From an uncultured Planctomycetota bacterium (GTDB taxonomy: Bacteria > Planctomycetota > Brocadiia > CAIUPP01), in NCBI GenBank assembly GCA_903901045.1, contig CAIUPP010000123.1, forward strand, positions 1 through 64,000: a stretch of 64,000 nt of DNA, given 5' to 3'. Shown piece after piece: positions 33,226-40,411 of this stretch; position 1 is the stretch's first letter, and every line of letters starts with the position of its first letter. A program made the translations under genes and the position numbers. The notes beneath the pieces were generated by a model that saw only the letters and a list, made by a program, of their open reading frames with translations, ran no database searches and was not told where the DNA came from.

Positions 33226-34200
33226 ATGCAGCAGCCGTTGCCGAAGAAATGGACGCGCCGCGTTCTCGCCATCCGCATCGGGGCCACGCTCCTCGGCGGC
33301 GCGGTGCTGATCGTCCTCTTCGCGCTGCTTGCCATGCTCTACTGGATGAACGCCAAAGCGCCGATACTCATGCCGGGCAAGATGATTGCCCCGGACGCTT
33401 CCGCGTGGGTAAGGCTGGACTTCGCTGCTGCGCCGACCCGGACCGTGCCTGCCGAGGTCATTCCCGCCGCAACGCAGGGAATGCCGGAGCAGGCCGCCAA
33501 ACTGGTGCAGAAAGGGCTCCATGACCCCTCCTGCCATGTGCGGATCGTCTTCTCGCGGACATCCGCCGGGGAGAAGGCCATGGCGGTCAATCTCGGAAAA
33601 TACCCCGGCATGTTTCGGCTCGTGCGCCGCGACTTGGAACGCCGTTCTGAAAAACGCCTGCTCCCCTACGCCATCAAGTATCACTCCGGTGCGCCCATGT
33701 TCTTCACCGAGGGGATGGAATCCTCCAGCCTGACGCCAATCGCCATCAAGGATACGGTCATTGTTCAGGCCGCCAATACCTCCGAATTGGAGCGTTTTCT
33801 CGATGTGATCAACGATCCGCGGGAAGAACAACGGGCCTATATTGGCTCATGCCAGTTTGACGCGCAAAGTTGGCTTCTATTGACGCAGCTTGCCGGTGAC
33901 GTGGGGCCCATGTGGAAAGAGACGGCCGAGCGCATGGGAAAGGAGTTGCCCGTGCTTAACCGCTTGGAGGGCATTTACTGCTTCAGCGGCGCTGCGTTGG
34001 GCGGTCGGCTGGAACTTGTCGCCGCCAGTTTGGAAGACGCCGCTGAAGCGGCGCGCGAAGTGCCCGATTGGATTCGCAAGAACCCCCAAATCGGCTCGAC
34101 CACGCTCGCCGTGGTCTCGGTGACGACGCGTGAGAAGGAAGTGATGATCAACTTTTCGGCGCCGGGTGCTCCGGCGCCTGCCATCCCCGTGCCATATTAG
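33226..34200 (+). CDS. Single-pass membrane protein of unknown function
   Basis: I do not recognise this 324-residue protein. After a basic start (PKKWTRR) there is one clear transmembrane helix (about 19-43, GATLLGGAVLIVLFALLAML), then a soluble region of about 280 residues. Sequence such as WVRLDFAAAP, AVNLGKYPGMFRLVRRDLERR, AIKDTVIVQAANTSELERFLDVIN and LEDAAEAAREVPDWI resembles planctomycete-type proteins that score modelled quantities, but no catalytic motif is visible. The ATG at 33226 is chosen over upstream codons because those are coded by the palindrome at 33126-33151. Confidence 0.7.
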   Translation: MQQPLPKKWTRRVLAIRIGATLLGGAVLIVLFALLAMLYWMNAKAPILMPGKMIAPDASAWVRLDFAAAPTRTVPAEVIPAATQGMPEQAAKLVQKGLHDPSCHVRIVFSRTSAGEKAMAVNLGKYPGMFRLVRRDLERRSEKRLLPYAIKYHSGAPMFFTEGMESSSLTPIAIKDTVIVQAANTSELERFLDVINDPREEQRAYIGSCQFDAQSWLLLTQLAGDVGPMWKETAERMGKELPVLNRLEGIYCFSGAALGGRLELVAASLEDAAEAAREVPDWIRKNPQIGSTTLAVVSVTTREKEVMINFSAPGAPAPAIPVPY

Positions 34201-34274
34201 TTGCCACGGCTGAAAGTTCTCTGTGCGCTCTGCGTGCTCTGTGGTGAAAACATTCTGAACAAACCGGAGAAACC

Positions 34275-34874
34275 ATGTTCAAGTTAATGGTCGTTACCGA
34301 CCGCCTGCGCTGTGCGCTGCCGCTGATCGAAACCGTTCGCCTGGCCCTGGAAGGGGGGGCGGATGCCGTCCAACTGCGCGAGCGCGACCTGGAGGGGAAG
34401 GAGTTGTTCGACCTCGCCACCAAGTTGCGCGAGATCACCCGCGCCGCGAACGCCGCGCTGGTGGTGAACCATCGCGTGGACGTGGCGCTGGCCGTCGAGG
34501 CGGACGCCGTGCATTTGGGATGGAAATCCCTCTCTCCCCAGGAAGTGCGCGAACTGGTAGCGCGAAAGCTCAAGATCGGCGTCTCCTGCCACAGCATTGA
34601 GCAACTGCGACGCGCGGAAATGACCGGCGCGACCTACTCTCTCGTCGGGCCGATCTTCCCCACCCCCTCCAAAGAGGGGCTGGTCCTGCCTGTGGGGCTG
34701 GAGAGCCTCGCCCAGTGGACGCGCGCCACGCGGCTGCCCGTCGTCGGCATCGGCGGCATCACCACCGAGAACTTCCGGCAGGTGCTTGACGCCGGGGCCT
34801 GCGGCGTCGCCGCCATCACCGCCTTCATGTCGGCGAAGGACCCGGCCGCTGCGGCGCGTGCCCTGCGGGCGTGA
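34275..34874 (+). CDS. thiE: Thiamine-phosphate synthase
   Basis: ThiE joins the HMP pyrimidine diphosphate and the thiazole phosphate into thiamine phosphate. The 199-residue TIM barrel has MVVTDR at its start, ADAVQLRERDL, VVNHRVDVALAVEADAVHLG, KIGVSCHSIEQL, SLVGPIFPTPSKEG and VVGIGGITTENF, all positions of the family. Length is normal. No TPP riboswitch is recognisable in the 74 bases upstream. thiD lies 1.8 kb downstream on the same strand but separated by other genes. Confidence 0.95.
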   Translation: MFKLMVVTDRLRCALPLIETVRLALEGGADAVQLRERDLEGKELFDLATKLREITRAANAALVVNHRVDVALAVEADAVHLGWKSLSPQEVRELVARKLKIGVSCHSIEQLRRAEMTGATYSLVGPIFPTPSKEGLVLPVGLESLAQWTRATRLPVVGIGGITTENFRQVLDAGACGVAAITAFMSAKDPAAAARALRA

Positions 34875-34891
34875 TTATCCGGCTGTCGTAG

Positions 34892-34911
34892 GGGCAAGGC
34901 ATGCCTTGCCC
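34892..34911. repeat. 20-bp perfect palindrome, variant of the GGGCGCAGCA family
   Basis: GGGCAAGGCA and TGCCTTGCCC form a perfect palindrome preceded by GTAG, the same design as 8086-8105 with changed arms. Confidence 0.8.
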
Positions 34912-34945
34912 TCGCACGAGAACTCATGGCTCGCTGACTTGGCAG

Positions 34946-35047
34946 GGGCGCAGCACGCTGCGCCCTGACCTTCGTCGGCGGGCTGAAATTCAGGACGCCG
35001 AATTAGCGCACAATGACCGCGGGTTTGATAACCCGCGCTACAGGGTT
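34946..35047 (+). repeat. 102-bp repeat unit, upstream copy
   Basis: This unit is a 20-bp palindrome (34946-34965) followed by 80 bases that match 35978-36057 at about 69 of 80 positions, including the identical core AGCGCACAATGACCGCG. The second copy (35956-36057) has the same length and orientation and lies on the other side of the metalloprotease gene. Confidence 0.88.
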
Positions 35048-35077
35048 GTCTCGCGCGGGATAACAGGGGGACACGGC

Positions 35078-35956
35078 ATGGCGCAGGGCAGGGAAGATCA
35101 GGGCGCTCCCCAACCGCCTGCGGACGCCTCCTCGACTCCGCTCCGGAAGTCCGGTTCCTCCTGGCGCCGCATTCTTCCGCGCCGCCAGATTCTGCTCATC
35201 ATCCTCATCGTCCTGGCCGTTTTCTCCTTCAACATCTCCCCCGTCTGGCGGCTGCTCTGGTATTGGCCGATTCTCTCGATCATCAACTTCAATCGCGTCA
35301 AGACTCCCGACGGGCGGCGCGTCGAAGCATGGCGGTGGGTCGAGAGCGGGACCATCCGAGTTCAGTATCTTGACCCGCGCGATGCGCGCTCGGCGGAGAC
35401 CGTAGCGGAGGGAGTGCGGGACTTGCTGCGCGAAACGGGAGTCGCGCTGACCGTCGAAGTCCGCCCTGCCTCCGCCGAAGTGAAGAAAGCGTACGATGCG
35501 TGCCTCTCCCCATCCTTTTCCGGCGTTCCCGGCGAGCGCGCCATCTCTTTCCTGCAGATGCAAAGCCAAATGGCCGCTTTGAGGGAGGGGGATACCCACG
35601 CGGACGTGCTCATAGTCCCGGATCCCATCCTGGAAACCGGCTGGGCGTTTGGCATGGCTGATTTCCACGCCGGACTCTGTCTCATTCGCAACTGCGGCGC
35701 CGACCGGCACACCGGCAAGCATGAGGCGGGACACCTGATCGGGTACATGATGCACGACGCCTACCCGCTGTTCATCTTCGGCTATCCATGGGAGGGCTGG
35801 CCCTGGAGCCGCGACACGCTGATGATACTCAAGGGGACGGAGGACCGCCTCTCTCCCCGCGCGCGCGACGCCCTGCGTTCGTTCTGGCGTCGGGTTGAAC
35901 TGCGCACGGGCAAGCTGTTCCTGACCGACAAGTCCGCGCCGGAAAAGTCGTCGTAG
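35078..35956 (+). CDS. Membrane-anchored zinc metalloprotease, family unclear
   Basis: The 292-residue protein has a basic/proline-rich N-terminus, one transmembrane helix (about 31-53) and a soluble domain with HEAGHLIGYMMHD near residue 220. HExxH is the zinc-protease motif, and the following Gly and His recall metzincins, although the third histidine is one residue further (HExxHxxGxxxH). An archaemetzincin-like or matrixin-like fold is possible; I cannot name the family. The ATG at 35078 follows AGGGGG. Two 102-bp direct repeats flank the gene, which suggests the segment could have moved or been duplicated as a unit. Confidence 0.75.
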   Translation: MAQGREDQGAPQPPADASSTPLRKSGSSWRRILPRRQILLIILIVLAVFSFNISPVWRLLWYWPILSIINFNRVKTPDGRRVEAWRWVESGTIRVQYLDPRDARSAETVAEGVRDLLRETGVALTVEVRPASAEVKKAYDACLSPSFSGVPGERAISFLQMQSQMAALREGDTHADVLIVPDPILETGWAFGMADFHAGLCLIRNCGADRHTGKHEAGHLIGYMMHDAYPLFIFGYPWEGWPWSRDTLMILKGTEDRLSPRARDALRSFWRRVELRTGKLFLTDKSAPEKSS

Positions 35957-36057
35957 GGCGCGGCATGCAGCGCCCGGACCCTCGCCGGCGGGTTGCCATT
36001 CAGGACGCGGAAGAAGCGCACAATGACCGCGAGTTTGATAATCCGCGCTACATGGTT
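35956..36057 (+). repeat. 102-bp repeat unit, downstream copy
   Basis: Begins at the last base of the metalloprotease gene and is built like 34946-35047: a 20-bp near-palindrome and then 80 bases about 86 percent identical to the upstream copy, in direct orientation. Confidence 0.88.
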
Positions 36058-36124
36058 ACGCTGCGGTTCGGCTGACAATTGATCATTGCCAATTCCCCAT
36101 TGCCCGTTGACCCTTCCGTTTGGG

Positions 36125-36152
36125 TTGCACTCCGGCGTGGATTTGGTATACT
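36125..36152 (+). promoter_or_regulatory. Sigma-70 promoter of rpmB
   Basis: TTGCAC at 36125-36130 and TATACT at 36147-36152 with a 16-base spacer, 36 bases before the rpmB ATG. Confidence 0.72.
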
Positions 36153-36187
36153 ATCCTTTCTTGGTTCAACAATAGCGAGGAAGAACT

Positions 36188-36418
36188 ATGTCCCAGAAGT
36201 GCGACATTTGCGGCAAGGGGCCGCACAGCGGCTACCAGATCACCCGGCGCGGCTTGGCCAAGGCCAAGGGCGGCGTGGGCAAGAAGACCACTGGCCACAC
36301 CAAGCGCGTCTTCAACGTCAACATCCAGAAGGTGAAGACCTGCGTCAAAGGCGTGGTCATGCACATGCGCGTCTGCGCCAAGTGCCTGCGCAGCGGCAAG
36401 ATCGTCAAAGTCGCCTGA
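36188..36418 (+). CDS. rpmB: Ribosomal protein bL28
   Basis: The 76-residue protein is a large-subunit ribosomal protein. It starts MSQKCDICGKGPHSGYQI and has the second cysteine pair in HMRVCAKCLRSGKI, giving a zinc-binding CxxC/CxxC type of bL28. GHTKRVFNVNIQKVKT is typical of the family. AGGAAGA upstream of the ATG at 36188 is a clear ribosome binding site. It is transcribed alone, from the promoter at 36125 to the terminator at 36436. Confidence 0.97.
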   Translation: MSQKCDICGKGPHSGYQITRRGLAKAKGGVGKKTTGHTKRVFNVNIQKVKTCVKGVVMHMRVCAKCLRSGKIVKVA

Positions 36419-36435
36419 CCCGGCGCATCAGCTCG

Positions 36436-36478
36436 AACGCCCGTGTTTCCTGAAAAGGAAGCGCGGGCGTTTCTTTTT
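36436..36478 (+). terminator. Rho-independent terminator of rpmB
   Basis: A 16-base stem with two mismatches (36436-36451 with 36456-36471), loop GAAA, followed by TTCTTTTT. It lies 18 bases after the rpmB stop. Confidence 0.85.
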
Positions 36479-36558
36479 GGCTCGGAACAGGGGGCAAGCC
36501 GCTTTTGAGTTTGGAGCAGGGGTCAGAGCGGAAAAGGGGGCGGAAAAGAGGTCAGGGC

Positions 36559-36612
36559 GGAAAAGGGGTCAGGCTGCTTTTCGCGTTCGAAAAGATGCCT
36601 GACCCCCTTTCC
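36559..36612. repeat. 'GGGGTCAGGC' palindrome, intergenic copy
   Basis: Arms 36559-36583 and 36588-36612 match at 22 of 25 positions around a 4-base loop. From 36490 to 36560 there are further partial units (GGGGTCAGAGCGGAAAA and similar) in direct orientation. This is the same family as the element inside hydE at 9098-9157. Confidence 0.87.
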
Positions 36613-36674
36613 GCTCATATTGCCCGCCCGGCACTTCGATTGTGCGCCGGGCCGGTTTGGAATATCATTGGGTC

Positions 36675-37511
36675 ATGGAACCGGAATCTCCCATGAAGAA
36701 TGGCGCGCCTCTGCCGCCCCGCATCCTCACCATCGCCGGCTCGGACAGCAGCGGGGGGGCGGGAATTCAGGCCGACCTCAAGGTCATCACCTGCCTGGGC
36801 GGGTACGGCATGAGCGCCATCACCGCGCTCACCGCGCAGGACACGCGCGGGGTCTGGGGAATACATCCCGTCCCGCCGGAGTTCGTCGCGCAACAGGTTG
36901 AACTCTGCCTCGCCGACATCGGCGTGGACGCTATGAAAATGGGCATGCTCTGCAATGAGCCGATCATCCGCGCCGTTGCGAAGCTCTTTCTTTGGGCCCC
37001 CTCGCCGCATCTCGTCGTCGACCCCGTGATGTTCAGCAAAAGCGGCCACCGCCTGCTGGACGAATCCGCCGAGCGCGCGCTGGTGGAACTGATCTTTCCG
37101 CTGGCCGAAGTCGTAACCCCGAATCTGCCGGAGGCCTCGCGTCTGGCCGGCTTCGAGGTGACCGACGCCGCGGGAATGCGCGGCGCGGCGCAGATGATCC
37201 TTGCCCTCGGCCCGCGCGCCGTGATCGTCAAGGGGGGGCACCTGCCCGGCGTCGCCGCCGACCTGCTCTACGACGGCCGCGAATTCTACACTTTCTCAGC
37301 CGAGCGGATCGACACAAAGAACACCCACGGCACAGGTTGCAGCTATTCCGCGGCGCTGGCCACCGCGCTCGGGCGAGGGTTGCCGCTGGTGGAGGCGGTC
37401 GCCTTCGCCAAGAAGTTCATCACCGAGGCGATTCGTCATTCCCTCCCCTTCGGCCACGGCTGCGGTCCCACCGACCCGCTGGCCGCGGCGCGAGCGCTGG
37501 AACCTCGCTGA
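36675..37511 (+). CDS. thiD: Hydroxymethylpyrimidine/phosphomethylpyrimidine kinase
   Basis: ThiD phosphorylates HMP and then HMP phosphate for thiamine synthesis. The 278-residue ribokinase-fold protein has ILTIAGSDSSGGAGIQADLK, GGYGMSAITALTAQDT, VVDPVMFSKSGHRLL, VTPNLPEASRLAG, VIVKGGHLPG and the anion-hole/base motif NTHGTGCSYSAALATAL. The start may also be the ATG at 36693. It is one of two thiamine genes in the window. The palindromic repeat ends about 60 bases before its start. Confidence 0.95.
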   Translation: MEPESPMKNGAPLPPRILTIAGSDSSGGAGIQADLKVITCLGGYGMSAITALTAQDTRGVWGIHPVPPEFVAQQVELCLADIGVDAMKMGMLCNEPIIRAVAKLFLWAPSPHLVVDPVMFSKSGHRLLDESAERALVELIFPLAEVVTPNLPEASRLAGFEVTDAAGMRGAAQMILALGPRAVIVKGGHLPGVAADLLYDGREFYTFSAERIDTKNTHGTGCSYSAALATALGRGLPLVEAVAFAKKFITEAIRHSLPFGHGCGPTDPLAAARALEPR

Positions 37512-37672
37512 GGCTCATCCGCAGGAATTGCCCGCTCCCGCATTTTCTCGCCTCCATCCGTTCTCCTGTCCGCGCAACGACTTGGGCGTTGCGTTTTCCG
37601 ATTGACGACGGCCATTTCGCAGGACACAATTCTATTGGAAGATCTGAATCGGATGAAAGGGGGTGAGCGAGT

Positions 37673-38086
37673 ATGGTTGCCAGTGATACGGATCGCGCTA
37701 TGACGCGAGAAGAAAGCATGGCCGCGGAGCGCGTGCGGGCCACGGGAGCGGAGTTCATGACCGTGGACCAATTGTTCTACCGGATGCAGGGTGGCAGCCC
37801 GGTGATTATCGTGGACGTGCTGGACCAGGGGAGCTATCGCGGCGAGCACATCAAAGGCGCAATCAATATTCCCGTGAGCGATATTCGCGATCAGGCGCCC
37901 AGGGTGCTGCCTGACAAAGAAGCTGAGATTGTGGTCTACTGCGGGAGTTTCGAATGCGGCGCAAGCCTGATGGCCGCCAGGACTCTGTTCGAGCTCGGGT
38001 ATCTGCATGTCTACGATTGCAAGGGTGGCCTGAAACAGTGGAAGGAGAGGGGACTGCCGCTGGAGGGCGCCCAGACGCGCACGTAA
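37673..38086 (+). CDS. Single-domain rhodanese-like protein
   Basis: The 137-residue protein has the rhodanese layout: VIIVDVLDQGSYRGEHIKGAINIPVSDI, then the active-site loop VVYCGSFECGASLMAARTLFELGY, and VYDCKGGLKQWKERGLPLEG. The catalytic Cys is the one in VVYCGS. Single rhodaneses carry sulfur or sense it; the substrate cannot be read. AAGGGGGTG upstream supports the ATG at 37673. A terminator follows, so it appears to be a single-gene unit. Confidence 0.92.
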   Translation: MVASDTDRAMTREESMAAERVRATGAEFMTVDQLFYRMQGGSPVIIVDVLDQGSYRGEHIKGAINIPVSDIRDQAPRVLPDKEAEIVVYCGSFECGASLMAARTLFELGYLHVYDCKGGLKQWKERGLPLEGAQTRT

Positions 38087-38107
38087 CGCGTCCCATGTGC
38101 GGACACT

Positions 38108-38139
38108 GACCGGCGTCGACGAGGCGCCGGTCGGCTTTT
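38108..38139 (+). terminator. Rho-independent terminator after the rhodanese gene
   Basis: 8-bp GC-rich arms GACCGGCG/CGCCGGTC (38108-38115, 38125-38132), then GGCTTTTG. Confidence 0.7.
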
Positions 38140-38251
38140 GTTGAAGCGATTCATCCGCACGACCCCATTGCATCCGCCCGCCGCACCGGATAATATCCCT
38201 TCATCGGCCCGCGTGGGCGCACCGTCATGGTCCCATTGGAGGCGCAGCGCC

Positions 38252-38515
38252 ATGCTCAGGAATCACTTCATCCTCGGCGTCCACATCAACGGTCGCGTGC
38301 AGCACATTCCGCAGGTGCAGAAAATCCTCACCGATTACGGCTGCAGCATCCGCACTCGCCTGGGGCTGCATGAGGCGAGCGATTCGGAATGCTCCCCCAA
38401 CGGCCTGATCCTGCTGGAACTCATCGGCGACATCCGCAAGAGCCGCGAACTGGCGGAAAAGCTCCGCGCGCTGGATGGGGTCGAGGTCAAGGAGATGCTC
38501 TTCGACCATCCCTGA
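38252..38515 (+). CDS. TM1266-type iron-only hydrogenase system regulator
   Basis: The 87-residue protein has the ACT-like/NikR C-terminal fold of the TM1266 family: an N-terminal strand NHFILGVHINGR, RTRLGLHEA, NGLILLELIGDIRKSRELAEKL and the end LDGVEVKEMLF. This family is found together with [FeFe] hydrogenase and maturase genes and is thought to be regulatory. The ATG at 38252 has TTGGAGG nine bases upstream. Its presence fits the hydE-hydG-aspA-hydF cluster 24 kb away. It lacks a DNA-binding domain, so how it acts is unknown. Confidence 0.85.
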   Translation: MLRNHFILGVHINGRVQHIPQVQKILTDYGCSIRTRLGLHEASDSECSPNGLILLELIGDIRKSRELAEKLRALDGVEVKEMLFDHP

Positions 38516-38647
38516 CGGATTCAACTTTCAACGTTCAGCGCTCAACGTCCAACGAACAGCGAACGACGAACAGACGTCGCGTGCGGGGGGGGCGTTGTCG
38601 TTAGTTGAATGTTGAGCGTTGAACGTTGAAAGTTGAACGTTGAATCC
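38516..38647. repeat. Second GTTCAACGT inverted repeat cluster
   Basis: Left end CGGATTCAACTTTCAACGTTC starts at 38516 (given here without its last base pair partner) and the complement ends with GTTGAATCCG at 38647. It repeats the structure at 13948-14083 and lies directly behind the TM1266-type gene. Confidence 0.83.
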
Positions 38648-38695
38648 GTTCCGTTATTGCCGTCATCCCCGCCAAGATGCTAAACTTTCCCTGCC

Positions 38696-40270
38696 ATGCA
38701 AACTGTCCGCGAAATCTTCTTCAACTTCTCGGCGCTCGCCGCCCTCCTGGGTGGCGGGGTCCTTGTCGCCCTGGCTCACGGCCTGTCGCGCGCCCGGGGC
38801 AAGCGCTGGCTCTGGATACTCCTCTTCCTCGCCCTTGCGCTGCACCTGGCCGTCTTCCTCAACGCCACCCTCGCCTATGTCTTCTACCCGTATGAAGGGA
38901 AATCCGTCGTCGAGGGGGTGATGCTCCACAACAGCATCGGCTACATGCACGGGGAGCAGCCGTATCACGCGCCGGGCGAACTGCCCGCCGTCGCGCTGAA
39001 CTATCCGCCGTTCCATGAAATGGCGCTGGCGCTCTTCATGGGATTGACGGGGAGCGTCTCGCTGTGCGCGGGGCGGCTCTTCAGCCTGCTGCTCGCGCTC
39101 GCCACGGCGCTGGTCGCGGGGCTGGCGGTCTGGCGGCGCACCCGCAATCTCCCCGCATCGGCGCTGGGCGGATTGCTCGTCATCACCTTCTACGGCGTCA
39201 CCGGCCTCTGGATCGAGCAGGTCCGCAATGACGCGCTGCTCTGCTTCCTTCTTGCGCTCGGTTACCTGCTGACCGACCGCGCCCTCTCGCGCGACCGGCT
39301 GCCGATAGGGGGGCTGATCCTCTTCCTCCTGGCAATCTTCACCAAACAGGTCGCGCTCTTCGCCCCCGTTGCGGTGATCCTCTGCCTCTGGCAGCGCTCG
39401 CCGCGCCGGGCCGTGATCTGGGGAGGCGCATTCCTCGCGGCCGCCGTCGCCTGCTTCATTGCGATGAACATCTGGAGCGGCGGCTGGTTCGGCTTCTATG
39501 TCCTGAAAGTCCCCTTCGCCGTCGGGACCGATTGGAGCAAGTACGACCTTGCCGTGACCTTCTTCGGGAGCAGCTTCATCCTCCTCTGGGGGATCGTCGC
39601 GGCTTGGATCGCCGTGAAGACGGAAGCGGGGGAGGCCCGCCCCGAGGCGCGGCTGGGCCTGCTGCTGCTCGGCCTCGGCCTGGCCGCTTGTCTGGCGCAA
39701 AGCTTCAAGTGGGGGGCTGCGCTCAATGCCTTCATCGCGGTCGTGCCCATCGCGGCCATCATGGGGGGGCTCGCGTTCCACGATCTCATGCGCCGCGCGG
39801 GCGACTGGCCGCAGATCGCAATTCTCTCGCTCCTGCTCGCGCAGGCGGCGATGCTCACGTATCAGCCGGTGCTCCCGACCTCGAAGGACTACGACGCGCA
39901 GCGGCGCATCGCGCAGTGGGTGCGGGCCGCGCCGCAAGGGGACGTGTTCGTCTCCGTCTTCTCCTCCCAGGTCTACCTGAACGGCAAGCGCTACTTCGGC
40001 GACGATGTTCAGTTGGGCGACCTGGAGCGCGCCGGCTGCTGGAACGGGGGGGAGCTGCTTGAGAAGGTCCGCCGGCGCGAGTTCATCCTGCTGATCCTGC
40101 GCACCAGGATCAAGCCGAACGGGCAGCCTGAGATCGAGCCGGCCGCCCTGGCGCAGGCCGTCCGCGAGAACTATCTCCCCGCGGAATTCCTCTCCATGCG
40201 CTCCCCCATGTGCAAGTGGGACATGGAAGCGTACGTTCCGAAGGACACCCCCCGGCGTCCCGCGCCGTGA
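38696..40270 (+). CDS. GT39/ArnT-like membrane glycosyltransferase
   Basis: The 524-residue protein has about 11-12 hydrophobic helices and a C-terminal soluble part of about 110 residues, the layout of GT-C glycosyltransferases (PMT/ArnT type). The first periplasmic loop contains VFYPYEGKSVVEGVM, where the acidic residue takes the place of the usual D(E) catalytic motif, and LNYPPFHEMALALF, typical of the family. Such enzymes use a polyprenyl-phosphate sugar outside the membrane. The acceptor is unknown. A second GT-C enzyme lies at 52345-53997. Confidence 0.82.
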   Translation: MQTVREIFFNFSALAALLGGGVLVALAHGLSRARGKRWLWILLFLALALHLAVFLNATLAYVFYPYEGKSVVEGVMLHNSIGYMHGEQPYHAPGELPAVALNYPPFHEMALALFMGLTGSVSLCAGRLFSLLLALATALVAGLAVWRRTRNLPASALGGLLVITFYGVTGLWIEQVRNDALLCFLLALGYLLTDRALSRDRLPIGGLILFLLAIFTKQVALFAPVAVILCLWQRSPRRAVIWGGAFLAAAVACFIAMNIWSGGWFGFYVLKVPFAVGTDWSKYDLAVTFFGSSFILLWGIVAAWIAVKTEAGEARPEARLGLLLLGLGLAACLAQSFKWGAALNAFIAVVPIAAIMGGLAFHDLMRRAGDWPQIAILSLLLAQAAMLTYQPVLPTSKDYDAQRRIAQWVRAAPQGDVFVSVFSSQVYLNGKRYFGDDVQLGDLERAGCWNGGELLEKVRRREFILLILRTRIKPNGQPEIEPAALAQAVRENYLPAEFLSMRSPMCKWDMEAYVPKDTPRRPAP

Positions 40271-40283
40271 GTCCCGACGATAC

Positions 40284-40403
40284 TTCACCACGGAGCCACG
40301 GAGGCACGGAGGCACGGAGAACGGCAAACAGGGGTGACGAACGAAGCTTCATCCCCTTTGCCCCTGCCTTTCGTTCTCCGTGCCTCCGTGACTCCGTGGT
40401 GAA
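40284..40403. repeat. Inverted repeat of the 'CCACGGAG' family
   Basis: TTCACCACGGAGCCACGGAG starts at 40284 and CTCCGTGACTCCGTGGTGAA ends at 40403. It is the outer module of the nested repeat at 12499-12701 without the inner one, placed between convergent genes. Confidence 0.87.
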
Positions 40404-40411
40404 TACCGCGT

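Noticed and set aside
34201-34274. Possible TPP riboswitch upstream of thiE
   Set aside because: The gap is only 74 bases and the conserved CUGAGA and ACCUGA parts are not there; it instead resembles a fragment of the CTCCGTGGTGA repeat family.
36505-36696. Short open frame running into thiD
   Set aside because: It is coded by the GGGGTCAGGC repeats and has no ribosome binding site.
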